A stretch of 64,000 bases of DNA from Thioalkalivibrio sp. XN8 (GTDB lineage Bacteria > Pseudomonadota > Gammaproteobacteria > Steroidobacterales > XN24). Under the pieces are notes generated by a model. That model was not told where the DNA came from, did no database searches, and worked only from the letters and a program-made list of their open reading frames with translations. The stretch covers positions 1 to 64,000 of the forward strand of contig NZ_JAALFH010000060.1 of assembly GCF_011058255.1 (NCBI RefSeq), written 5' to 3'. Shown in pieces: positions 44,352 through 52,768 of the stretch (its first letter is position 1; each line of letters starts with the position of its first letter). The translations under genes and the position numbers were made by a program.

Positions 44352-44429
44352 GGGTTCTCATCCCATCACCCGGAACGACGAAGCCCCCGCATTGCGGGGG
44401 CTTCTTTGTTCTGGAGCGGGTGATGGGAA
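44352..44429. repeat. Direct repeat copy 2, joined to the intact tRNA-Gly
   Basis: This copy is identical to 44182-44259 over 78 bp. Here the tRNA 3' end continues into the complete tRNA gene. Its position at a tRNA 3' end resembles an attachment-site duplication, but no integrase lies near. Confidence 0.9.
44380..44412. terminator. Intrinsic terminator, copy 2
   Basis: The same hairpin as copy 1 (11-bp stem, ATT loop, TTTGTTCT on the plus strand). Because tRNA-Gly is read on the minus strand, the stem is also placed to end the tRNA transcript, although its minus-strand U-run is weak. Confidence 0.7.
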
Positions 44430-44485
44430 TCGAACCCACGTTCGTAGCTTGGGAAGCTACTGTTCTACCATTGAACTACACCCGC
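44412..44485 (-). tRNA. tRNA-Gly (CCC)
   Basis: On the minus strand a complete 74-nt tRNA with encoded CCA is visible. The acceptor stem begins GCGGGTG, the D-arm holds AGTTCAATGGTAGAAC, the anticodon loop TTCCCAA lies between GTAGC and GCTAC giving anticodon CCC, and the T-arm holds GGTTCGATTCC. Confidence 0.96.
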
Positions 44486-44591
44486 AGCTGACGCTGTGGC
44501 GCCTGATTCTACTGGCTCTGATGGCCCTAATCCATGCCCCGGAGCTCTGCGCCCCGGCGCCCGGAAGCGCACGCTGGCGACAGCCTGCGGC

Positions 44592-46485
44592 TTAGTGCTC
44601 CAGGCCGTGGTTGTATTCGCGGGCACCTTTGTCGTCGAGCACCCCCGGCCTGGTCATCGTCGGCGGCATCAGCCGGCTGCGGTCGAGCACGCGATCCAGC
44701 TCGGCGAGCGGTTCGCCGCCCTTCGCCGGTGCACCCTTGCCGAGGACGAAATCCGCCAGCTCGCCCCGCGTCACGTCGACGTGGCGCTCGCTGCGCGAGG
44801 CGACCGGGGTGATCACGAGCACACTGTTACGCAGCTGGACCCGCATGATCTGCGGTTCGCCTTCCACTGCGATAGTGAAGGCGAGCCGCTGGCCCTCGGC
44901 CTTGCGAGGATCGATCAGGTAGCGCACGAACTGCAGGTTCTGCTCGACCGGGATGACCACCAAGCGTTCGGCGCGCGGCGTGCCGAGAAAGGTGCGGAGC
45001 CCGGCCATCGTCTGCGGCTGTCCCTGCACCAGAAGCTTGCCCTCCATCTGCAGCGCCTCCGTGATGTAGAAGCCACGCGCGTTGGCCGAGTCCGTGCGCT
45101 GGCCGAGCGCGCGGGCCGCCGTCGCGTGAGCCGCACGTGCAGCCGGGTCGGCAGGATCGAGCGTTAGCAGCAGGGAGGTGAGCTTGAGTCCCCAGCGCCA
45201 GTTCGCGAGCCCCCCGTCGGCCACCGCCTGCGTGGCCATTTCCCGCACCGCCGCGCGGCCGCCCATCGCCTGCACCATGCGCTCGGCTTCTTCTTTTACC
45301 GAAAGCGGGTTGATCTGGTAGACCTCACCGTCGAACCAGCCGACGGTCCCGTTGTAGACCTGCCGGACGTGACTCTCCACCTGTCCGTACCCCTCACGTG
45401 CCTCACGCAGGTCGCGCGGCAGGTAGATCGACTCTGCCGCCTCGCGGGGGCCCAGGCCGCTCGCGAACAGGCGCAGCGCCTGGTCATGGATGATCTGCAC
45501 CGAGTCGACGGAGCGCTCCAGCGCGTCCCGCACCACCTCTTCTCCCCGCAGCGTCCGGTTGTGGATGTCCAGCAGTATCTCGGCGTTCTTGGACTCGACC
45601 CAGCGCATCGTCGACGAGGATCTCGGGATTTCGGAACGCGCCGCCGCGCAGCGTGTAAATGTTGAAGATGGTGTCGATGACAAGGAAGTTGGTCACCATC
45701 AACCGGCGCTGCGGGAAGTAGAACGCGACGCTGTCCGTGGTGTCGGTGCGCATTGGCGCGACCTGGATGGGCTCACCGGCAATGACCAGATCGATGACCT
45801 GCCCGTCCGGGAACAGCTTCGTCGGCGGCTGGTAGCTCGACACGACCAGGAACTTGTCAGGGGTGAAGCTGAGCGCGTTCGGAAACGCGTCGGGACCTGT
45901 CGCCGGGTGGAACACGCCGAACTGCGCAGTGGCGCGCGAATTGAGATAGCCCCCCATGACGCTAACGCCGCCCGCGGCCCTTCGGTTGTGGTCCAGGTGC
46001 TCGTGGCCCCAGATTTCGGTCCCCTCGTCCAGCCACGCGGCGGTGCCATCGGCGTAGTGCCAGTCCGTGAGCAGGATGGCTGCGACGTTGATCTTCCGGC
46101 CGAGCGCCCGTTCCAGCGTCTCGCGCATTTCCGCGGCGGTCTGGGTGGAGTCGCCAGTGTCGACAATGATCCACCCATTCGCCGCCCCGATGGCCGAGCT
46201 GTGCGCGATGCCCCAGCCGCGCAGGGCATACACACCCGGGGCGACCGGCTCGGCGATCGTCCTTTCCGTCGCGCCCATCCGCTCATTGGCGGTGAGCGCC
46301 GTGGCCGTGGTGATGGCGCCATTGGGTCCCGTAACGGTCTCTGTGCCCAGCGACTGGTTATGCCAGGAAGCCGGCGGCGCCGACTCCCGGTTGCCACTCG
46401 CGGCGTCCGCCGCATTGGCGGTGAGGCTTGCCCCGAGCGCACAGGCGGCCAGGAGAAGGATGATGCTTGGCTTGCGGGGATTCAT
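44592..46485 (-). pseudogene. Alkyl sulfatase-like metallo-beta-lactamase gene, frameshifted
   Basis: The N-terminal part begins at ATG 46485 with a signal peptide and reads to about 45600 (for example AIGAANGWIIVDTGDSTQTA and TFNIYTLRGGAFRNPEILVD). The C-terminal part continues in another frame from about 45610 (RWVESKNAEILLDIHNRTLR, then an SCP2-like domain with QPQTMAGLRTFLGTPRAERL). Total length is 3n+1, so a single frameshift near 45598-45615 joins them. The metal motif THxHxDH reads TDWHYADG, also abnormal. It could be a true pseudogene or a base error; the abnormal metal site favours decay. Confidence 0.8.
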
Positions 46486-46642
46486 TGTGGCTACCTCGTG
46501 ATGCGGCATGGGACCCGGCGCCAGACATCGCGTTGGCGTCGATACACCTTGGAATCCGAACTCAAATAGCACGCCGCAGCGACACGCATTGCGCAAATGG
46601 GGCAATTTCCGCCCAATCGGCAACGTCCGTGGATAAGCCCGC

Positions 46643-47361
46643 ATGACCAAAATCCCTGCGCCGAGTGTTTCAGCCGGCTTTCCGCTCCGCGGCTGGTTCG
46701 CAGACACCCATCCCGGCTTCAGGCAGGCGATGCGGGGCGAGAGTTTTTCGGTGTCCGCTCAGGCGTAGTCACCATGCAGGGCAGGTTCACCCATCCGGAT
46801 GCGGTGATGCTGCACATGCTGCGGGCCGGCGACTGGTTTGGCACCGCGCCGGTGCTGGCGGGCCGGAGCCGTCGCGCCACCGCAGTGGCGCGCACCGACG
46901 TGGAGCTCCTGCTCGTGCCCGGCGGGGAGCTGCAAGCGCTGCTGCGGCGCCACCCGGAGTGGATTGTCGATCTCGCGCGCGACGTGGTGTATTTCCTGGA
47001 CGTCGCATTGCAGGGATCTGCCGACCTGCTGATCCGGGATGCCGCGGCGCGCTGCGCGGCCGTCCTGCTGCGCCTGGCCGGGCGGCGCTGGGCGTCTGGT
47101 CCGGATGCGCATTTGCCCGCCGACATCCCGGCTTCGCAGTCAGAGCTCGCGATGCTCTGTAACGTTTCCCGGAATACCTTCAGCCGCGTCGTGCAAGAAC
47201 TCGCCAGCCGGCCGTGTTCCTGCCGATTCCGGACAATTCGCTGCAGCAAATGGGGGATATACTGCGACAGCCTGCCCCCGGTTGGCAGACGGCGCGCTCG
47301 CCGACCGCAAACGCTGAAGGAGAAACTATGCGAATCGCACTGGCACTGGCGACGATGCTGA
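46643..47361 (+). pseudogene. Crp/Fnr-family regulator gene, apparently damaged
   Basis: A cyclic-nucleotide-binding domain is clear (AGDAGREFFGVRSGVV, LHMLRAGDWFGTAPVLAG), followed by a Crp-type helix-turn-helix (ASQSELAMLCNVSRNTFSRV). The natural N-terminus appears to begin in another frame at 46643 (MTKIPAPSVSAGFPLRGWFA) and stops at 46768. After QELASR the frame loses similarity to the usual wing. This suggests at least two frameshifts or small deletions. An open frame from 46597 to 47361 (254 residues) might still give a shortened protein. It is divergent from the broken alkyl-sulfatase gene. Confidence 0.65.
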
Positions 47362-48191
47362 TGGTTGTCACGACAGCGAGTTGCACCACGGCCGGGAAAC
47401 CCGCGCTCGACGGCATGTCGTTCACGGATGAGCCGCTCTCCGGCAAGGTCATCTGGAACGACCTCATTACCGAAGACATCGACGCCGCACGCCGCTTCTA
47501 CGGCGGCCTGTTCGGCTGGTCGTTCGAGGAGATCAACAGGCCCGGCCGCACGGAGTACAACGTCGCGCGCCTCGGTGATGTCTTCGTCGCAGGGCTGCTC
47601 GCCGTCGATCGGCGCGCCGACGGACAGAGCGTCTCCCGCTGGCTGCCCTATGTCTCGGTCACTGACGTCGACGAAGCAGTGCAGCGCGGCGTAGGCCAAG
47701 GCGCCAGCGTGGCCGCGGCGGCAACAGATGTCGCCCTCGGCCGGGTGGCCGCCATCATCGACCCGCAGGGCGCGGTCATCGGTCTCGCCACCAGCCGGAT
47801 CGGCGACCCGGACGACGCGACCACCCGGGCCGCACCCGGGCGCGTGGTCTGGCACGAGATGCTGGCAAGCGAGACCAGCGAAGCCGCAAGCTTCTACAGC
47901 GTGATTGCCGGCCTCGAGGCCAGGATGATCACCCGGCGCGGCGGCGAATACATACTGTTGTTACAGGAGGGAACGCCGCGGGCCGGCATCATGGCGCGGC
48001 CCAACGATGAAGTGCAGCCGGTCTGGCTGACGCATTTCGGTGTCAGCGACCCCGCCGTGGCGGCGCGGCAGGCAGAGTCGCTCGGCGGCCGGATCATAGT
48101 GCAGCCGTCGCCCGAGTTCCGGGACGGGACCATCGCCGTGGTGACCGACCCGAGCGGTGCGGTCCTGGTGCTGAGCAAGACGTCGATCTAG
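47328..48191 (+). CDS. Lipoprotein with two VOC (glyoxalase-like) domains
   Basis: The 287-residue protein has a lipoprotein-type signal (LATMLMVVTTASC) and two VOC domains (about residues 40-155 and 170-285). These show GKVIWNDLITEDIDAARRFY, GWSFEEINRPGRTEYNVARL, then GRVVWHEMLASETSEAASFY and FGVSDPAVAARQAESLGGRI. AAGGAG precedes the ATG at 47328. An export signal is unusual for this antibiotic-resistance/glyoxalase superfamily. The reaction is unknown. Confidence 0.82.
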   Translation: MRIALALATMLMVVTTASCTTAGKPALDGMSFTDEPLSGKVIWNDLITEDIDAARRFYGGLFGWSFEEINRPGRTEYNVARLGDVFVAGLLAVDRRADGQSVSRWLPYVSVTDVDEAVQRGVGQGASVAAAATDVALGRVAAIIDPQGAVIGLATSRIGDPDDATTRAAPGRVVWHEMLASETSEAASFYSVIAGLEARMITRRGGEYILLLQEGTPRAGIMARPNDEVQPVWLTHFGVSDPAVAARQAESLGGRIIVQPSPEFRDGTIAVVTDPSGAVLVLSKTSI

Positions 48192-48201
48192 GGAGAGAAT
48201 G

Positions 48202-48357
48202 ATGAAGAAGACTTTCAGGCGGATCATGCTCGTCGCCGTGCTGGTGGCCGGCTCGCTTACCACCGCCTGCACGGGCAACGTCGGGGTCGGGCTCAGCGTC
48301 GGCGTCCCGATCGGCAATCACGGCTACATGAGCGTCGGCACGCATCGCTGGCGGTGA
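48202..48357 (+). CDS. Small lipoprotein of unknown function
   Basis: A 51-codon frame begins [20 protein letters not shown] and has a lipobox-like TTACTG at about residue 23. Its mature part is glycine rich and ends [19 protein letters not shown] lies just upstream, and an extra in-frame ATG at 48199 precedes the chosen start. It follows the VOC lipoprotein by 10 bp and is likely co-transcribed. Confidence 0.65.
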   Translation: MKKTFRRIMLVAVLVAGSLTTACTGNVGVGLSVGVPIGNHGYMSVGTHRWR

Positions 48358-48469
48358 GGCCCGGCGCCCGCGTGCGCCTCGGGTCCCCGCGGCGGCCGGC
48401 GGTCGCCTCGGGCGGCAAAATTGGCGACAATGTCGTTTTCCGCCAGCTGTCGCCAGTGAGGGCCCCGCA

Positions 48470-49363
48470 ATGAGCACGTTCAACCAGCAGAAAGCCAAGT
48501 TCCAGACCCAGACCGGCTTCATCGCCGCCCTGGACCAGAGCGGCGGCAGCACGCCCAAGGCCCTGCGGCTGTACGGCGTCCCCGAGTCGGCCTACAGCAA
48601 CGACGAAGAGATGATGGACCTGATCCACCAGATGCGGACCCGGATCATCACCAGCCCGGCCTTCAACGGCGACCGCATCCTGGCCGCCATCCTGTTCGAG
48701 GCCACCATGGACCGCGAGATCAAGGGCACCCCGACTGCCGAGTACCTCTGGGAAGAGAAGAAGGTCGTGCCGATCCTCAAGGTGGACAAGGGGCTGGCGG
48801 ACGAGGCTGACGGCGTGCAGCTGATGAAGCCCATGCCCGGCCTGGACGACCTGCTGGCCCGGGCCAAGGCCAAGGGCATCTTCGGCACCAAGATGCGCTC
48901 CGTCATCAAGCAGGCCAGCCCCACCGGCATCAAGGCCATCGTCGACCAGCAGTTCGAGATCGGCCGCCAGATCGTGGCCGCCGGCCTGGTGCCCATCATC
49001 GAGCCCGAGGTCGATATCCACTGCCCGGACAAGGCGGCCGCCGAGGATCTGCTCAAGGCCGAGATCATGCAGCAGCTCGACGCCCTGCCGGAAGGCGAGA
49101 TGGTGATGCTCAAGCTCACGCTGCCCGAGCAGGACAACCTCTATACCGACTGCATCGAGCACCCGCGCGTGCTCAAGGTCGTGGCCCTGTCGGGCGGCTA
49201 CTCCCGCGACGAGGCCAATGAGCGCCTCGCCCGCCAGCACGGCATGGTGGCGAGCTTCTCCCGCGCCCTGACCGAGGGCTTGTCAGCCCAGCAGAGCGAC
49301 GAGGAGTTCAACGCCATGCTGGATGCGTCCATCGAGAGCATCTACCAGGCGTCGAAGACCTGA
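48470..49363 (+). CDS. fda: Fructose-bisphosphate aldolase class I (short, Staphylococcus type)
   Basis: The 297-residue enzyme cleaves fructose 1,6-bisphosphate through a Schiff-base lysine. It shows the conserved [74 protein letters not shown] and the Schiff-base Lys region [15 protein letters not shown]. It is much closer to the short bacterial class I form than to the metal-dependent class II enzyme. It stands alone, convergent with the SdpI-like gene. Confidence 0.95.
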   Translation: MSTFNQQKAKFQTQTGFIAALDQSGGSTPKALRLYGVPESAYSNDEEMMDLIHQMRTRIITSPAFNGDRILAAILFEATMDREIKGTPTAEYLWEEKKVVPILKVDKGLADEADGVQLMKPMPGLDDLLARAKAKGIFGTKMRSVIKQASPTGIKAIVDQQFEIGRQIVAAGLVPIIEPEVDIHCPDKAAAEDLLKAEIMQQLDALPEGEMVMLKLTLPEQDNLYTDCIEHPRVLKVVALSGGYSRDEANERLARQHGMVASFSRALTEGLSAQQSDEEFNAMLDASIESIYQASKT

Positions 49364-49369
49364 TCGCCG

Positions 49370-50035
49370 TCAGCCTTCGTCCGACGGGGGATTGAAGCCC
49401 TCCAGCGACCGGTAGGCGAAGAAGGAATAGACCACCGGGATCAGCGCCGCGCCGGCGATCACCAGGCCGAGGAGCAACTCGCTGGCGCGGAACAGGCCCA
49501 TGGCGATCAGCGCCAGGCCCGCGATCACCATGGTCCAGCCGCCGAGGCGATGGGTTCGGCGCCAGACCTCGTCCGAGGCCAGCGTCCACGGCGTGCGGAT
49601 GCCGAGGAAGAAGTTGCGCGTGGTCTTGCCGAGATAGTTGCCGAGGAACGCCAGCAGCAGGCCGACGCCGACCAGCACAAGACGCCCCATATCCGCGCCC
49701 CACCAGCCGAGCGCATGGCCGAGCACCGCCAGGTGCACGAACAGCAGGAAGGCGAGGATGGCCACCTGGATCCGGTTCCAGATGGGCATGAACGGCTCCA
49801 CCCGCCAGCCCGTCGGCGAAATCTTGGGCAGTCCCCAGAGGAGCAGCCAGGTCAGCAACATTGCCCCGGGCATCATCACCACGGCAGTCAGCCGGTCCGA
49901 CCAGTCGTCGGGCTCACCGGCGAGATTGAAATGGGTGGCCACCTGCTCCGGCAGGTCGCTGTAGGCCAGGGCGCCAAAACTGAGGGCCAGCAGGCACAAC
50001 ATCAACGAAATCCACTGGGTCGGTCGGCTGCTCAT
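49370..50035 (-). CDS. SdpI family membrane protein
   Basis: The 221-residue protein has an N-terminal DUF1648 part (PEQVATHFNLAGEPDDWSDR) and an SdpI part (GNYLGKTTRNFFLGIRTPWT, then SDEVWRRTHRLGGWTMVIAG) with about six membrane segments. In Bacillus, SdpI is the immunity protein against the SdpC toxin and controls SdpR. No toxin gene was seen here. Its start overlaps the stop of the ArsR/SdpR-like gene, and the pair forms an operon. Confidence 0.9.
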   Translation of the reverse strand: MSSRPTQWISLMLCLLALSFGALAYSDLPEQVATHFNLAGEPDDWSDRLTAVVMMPGAMLLTWLLLWGLPKISPTGWRVEPFMPIWNRIQVAILAFLLFVHLAVLGHALGWWGADMGRLVLVGVGLLLAFLGNYLGKTTRNFFLGIRTPWTLASDEVWRRTHRLGGWTMVIAGLALIAMGLFRASELLLGLVIAGAALIPVVYSFFAYRSLEGFNPPSDEG

Positions 50036-50307
50036 TTATTCTTCCTCTCGGGCTTGAACAGGTCGGCCATCATTCGGGCCAGGTCTTCGAACACCGAGGT
50101 GTTCAGCGAGTAGACGACGTGCTGGCCGCGCCGCTCGGACCGCACCAGGCCGGCCGCCTTGAGCACGTTGAAGTGATGCGACAGCGTGGCCTTCGCCTGG
50201 GGGAATTCCTCGGCTAGCTCCCCGGCGGTCGCCGGGCCGCGCTGCAGGCGCTTCAGCACCTCGCGGCGGGTCGGATCAGCCAGGGCCTTGAACAGGGCAT
50301 CGGACAC
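50032..50307 (-). CDS. ArsR-family autorepressor, SdpR-like
   Basis: The 91-residue winged-helix repressor begins MSDALFKALADPTRREVLKR and contains ATLSHHFNVLKAAGLVRSER plus RGQHVVYSLNTSVFEDLARM, as in SdpR. It has no Cys pair for metal sensing. It overlaps SdpI by 4 bp and lies 12 bp downstream of an inverted repeat that is a good operator candidate. Confidence 0.93.
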   Translation of the reverse strand: MSDALFKALADPTRREVLKRLQRGPATAGELAEEFPQAKATLSHHFNVLKAAGLVRSERRGQHVVYSLNTSVFEDLARMMADLFKPERKNK

Positions 50308-50319
50308 GAGTCGGCCTGC

Positions 50320-50347
50320 ATTTAGATGATTAGATTAGTATCTAAAT
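50320..50347. promoter_or_regulatory. Inverted-repeat operator upstream of the sdpRI pair
   Basis: ATTTAGAT and ATCTAAAT are perfect 8-bp arms separated by 12 bases, in an AT-rich patch that stands out from the G+C-rich surroundings. ArsR/SdpR-type repressors bind such sites over their own promoter. It lies 12 bp before the regulator start codon. Confidence 0.75.
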
Positions 50348-50390
50348 ATACGAACACCAGGTGGATTGCAAGCGGGTGTACGCCCAACAA

Positions 50391-50418
50391 AGGAAGGCCC
50401 GCATCCGCGGGCCTTCCT
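50391..50418 (-). terminator. Terminator after the secreted hypothetical gene
   Basis: AGGAAGGCCCGC and GCGGGCCTTCCT form a perfect 12-bp stem around four bases. On the minus strand it is followed by TTTGTTGGG. It lies 22 bp after the stop codon of the minus-strand gene at 50440. Confidence 0.8.
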
Positions 50419-50439
50419 CTCCATATCTCACCGAGCCTG

Positions 50440-50964
50440 CTAACGCCGCTTGGTCTTGACCTTGCACCAGCCCGTGTAAGCGATTCGTGCATCACCGCCG
50501 TCGGTGGAACCGATGCCGAACGCATCGAGCACACACCGTGTCTTGGCCCCGGCCAGCCGGGTCACGAGCCGAATCCTGCCGACAGTCTCGCCGGTGAAGA
50601 GATTGACTTCGAAGCGAAATTCGTCGTCGAACAGCAACACCGGCTCTGCCCCCCGGACCGTGCCGGAGAACACCTGGTGCCCGGTGTTCACCAGCGTCCC
50701 GGCAGCGAAGTCGAATACCGACACCGGGTGGTACAGGACGCGTCCGTGGAGATCGCCTTCGAGCTCCACGATATCGGTACTGCGCTGGATGTAGCCGGTG
50801 GCCGTCGGCTCCTGGGAGTGGATTATCGCGGTGGTGAAGTAATGGGTGCCGGTGCCGGAAACCGGCACCCAGCGATAGCCCTTGCCGGCCTTCTCGGCGG
50901 CGGCAGGGCCGGACACCAGGATCATCGCCAGAATCGTGGATAGCAGCTTGAGCTTCAGTTGCAT
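50440..50964 (-). CDS. Secreted hypothetical protein
   Basis: The 174-residue protein has a signal peptide (LLSTILAMILVSGPAAA). The mature part is beta-rich, with TGTHYFTTAIIHSQEPTATG, DLHGRVLYHPVSVFDFAAGT and GKGYRW near the start. Two cysteines near the C-terminus (TRCVLDAFG, YTGWCKVK) may form a disulfide. I do not recognise the family. It is divergent from the TolB/TPR regulator and ends with its own terminator. Confidence 0.7.
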   Translation of the reverse strand: MQLKLKLLSTILAMILVSGPAAAEKAGKGYRWVPVSGTGTHYFTTAIIHSQEPTATGYIQRSTDIVELEGDLHGRVLYHPVSVFDFAAGTLVNTGHQVFSGTVRGAEPVLLFDDEFRFEVNLFTGETVGRIRLVTRLAGAKTRCVLDAFGIGSTDGGDARIAYTGWCKVKTKRR

Positions 50965-51105
50965 GATGCGTCTCCTTGGTCGGGGTGTGGGTGCAGATGA
51001 CGACTCGACCGTAGCGACGCGCCGCCGGGCGCAGCAATGCGCACAGTCGGCCAGGACCCGGCGTGGCTGGCTTTGGCCGCGTTTGTCCCGCTACCATCTG
51101 CCGCC

Positions 51106-52758
51106 ATGTCGAACGAGAAGCCCACGGACCGGCTGGATTCCTGGAAAGCCATTGCCAACTACCTCGGCAAGAGCGTCCGGACCGCGCGGCGCTGGGAGGC
51201 CGAGGAAGGGCTCCCGGTCCATCGCCAGATGCACAAGGCACAGGGCTCGGCCTATGCCTACCGCTCGGAGATCGATGCGTGGCGACAACGCATGGCGGCG
51301 CCCGCGCCCACGGCGGCAAAACCGGAAGGTTCACTGCCGGCGCCCGCCGGGCCGGCCGGCGACCCCGACCGCTCGGTGGCCGTCCTGCCTTTCAGCTACC
51401 TCGGGCGCGACGAGCGCAACGCCTATATCGCCGACGGCTTCACCGCGGAGATCATCACCGGGCTGTCGCGGATCAGGTCGCTGCGGGTGATTTCCTGGAC
51501 TTCGTCAATGACCCTGAAGGGTCGGGCCAGGAGCGCCCGGGAGGTCGGCAGCGAGCTCGGCGTGGAGCGAATCGTCGAGGGCACAGTGCAACACGAGGGC
51601 GCGCAGATCCGGGTTTCCGCGCGCCTGGTGAACGTCCACAGTGACGACCGGGTCTGGTCCAACGCCTATGCCGGAGAACTCGACAAGCTGTTCGCGATCC
51701 AGGAACGCCTCGCCCGGGAAGTCGCGGCGTTCCTCGACCTGTCAGCTCCCGCCGCGCCCGGCGACCGCCTGACTGACCAGCCGATGGTCGATGTCACTGC
51801 CTGGCGCTGCCTGGTGCAGGCGCGCCAGGCCGCCCTGCGCTGGCAACACGACTCCATCGACCGCGCTGTGGAGCTGCTCCACCAGGGCATTTCGCTGGCC
51901 CCCGACGATGCCCGGCTGCACGCGGCGCTGGGGCGGACCTGGCTGCACTACCGCGAGATCGGAGCGGACCTCAGCGAAAGGCCGCTGATCGAAGCCCGGA
52001 CCTGCGCTGCTCGGGTATTCGCACTCCAACCCGGCCTCGCGGCGGGCCATCAGCTGGCAGGCTGGATCCACTATGCCGAGGCCGACATCCAGGCGGCGGT
52101 GCGAGCGCTGAAGACAGCGGTGGCCGCCGAGCCCTGGGAGCCCGACACCCTGTCCCTGCTGGCGAACTGCTACCTCATCTCCGGCCGAACTGCCGAGGCC
52201 GCGCCGCTGATCGAGCAACTGGTATCGGTCGACCCGCTGACGCCGCTGACCCACTGCATGCCGGGATGGGCCGCCGCGATAGAAGGCGATTTCGCCGCGG
52301 CAATAGGCCCGTACCGGGAGATGTTCACCATGGACCCGGCCAACCCCCTTGCGCGCCTGTTCCTGGTCTACATCCTGGCCGCGGCAGGCCGGCGCGAGGA
52401 AGCACGGCGTCTCGGCGTGGAGACGCCTGCCGCGACCCGCGATGCGCTGCCGGGGCGGTTGCTCGCGTTGTTCGCCCACGGCCTGGACCACACCGGGGCG
52501 GCCCCGGCACCGGCGATCGACAGCCGGCTGTTGGCTCAGGGAACGGAAGTCTTGCCGCGCTTCCTGGCGCAAGCCTATGCCCTGGCGGGCGCCGCGGACG
52601 AGGCCGTGAGATGGGCTTCGGTCGCGGTAGATCGCGGGTTCATCAACTACCCGTTTCTCGCGCGGCACGACCCCTTTCTCAGCACGCTGGTGGGGACGCC
52701 GGCCTACGACGACCTGCTCGAGCGCGTGAAGGCGGCCTGGGAGGGCTTCGAGCCCTGA
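51106..52758 (+). CDS. Regulator-like protein: HTH, TolB-like domain and TPR repeats
   Basis: The 550-residue protein begins with a helix-turn-helix-like region (SWKAIANYLGKSVRTARRWE). A TolB/FlgO-like domain follows (SVAVLPFSYLGRDERNAYIA, GLSRIRSLRVISWTSSM, RIVEGTVQHEGAQIRVSARL). Its C-terminal half carries TPR-like repeats (for example ARLHAALGRTWLHYREIGAD). This layout occurs in adenylate-cyclase-like and CadC-like regulators, but no transmembrane segment or cyclase domain was seen. The ATG at 51106 is chosen over an upstream in-frame ATG with no ribosome site. Confidence 0.8.
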   Translation: MSNEKPTDRLDSWKAIANYLGKSVRTARRWEAEEGLPVHRQMHKAQGSAYAYRSEIDAWRQRMAAPAPTAAKPEGSLPAPAGPAGDPDRSVAVLPFSYLGRDERNAYIADGFTAEIITGLSRIRSLRVISWTSSMTLKGRARSAREVGSELGVERIVEGTVQHEGAQIRVSARLVNVHSDDRVWSNAYAGELDKLFAIQERLAREVAAFLDLSAPAAPGDRLTDQPMVDVTAWRCLVQARQAALRWQHDSIDRAVELLHQGISLAPDDARLHAALGRTWLHYREIGADLSERPLIEARTCAARVFALQPGLAAGHQLAGWIHYAEADIQAAVRALKTAVAAEPWEPDTLSLLANCYLISGRTAEAAPLIEQLVSVDPLTPLTHCMPGWAAAIEGDFAAAIGPYREMFTMDPANPLARLFLVYILAAAGRREEARRLGVETPAATRDALPGRLLALFAHGLDHTGAAPAPAIDSRLLAQGTEVLPRFLAQAYALAGAADEAVRWASVAVDRGFINYPFLARHDPFLSTLVGTPAYDDLLERVKAAWEGFEP

Positions 52759-52768
52759 AGAAACGGGA

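Noticed and set aside
44182-44429. Prophage or genomic island at tRNA-Gly
   Set aside because: Only 92 bp lie between the repeats and no integrase or phage gene is present in the window.
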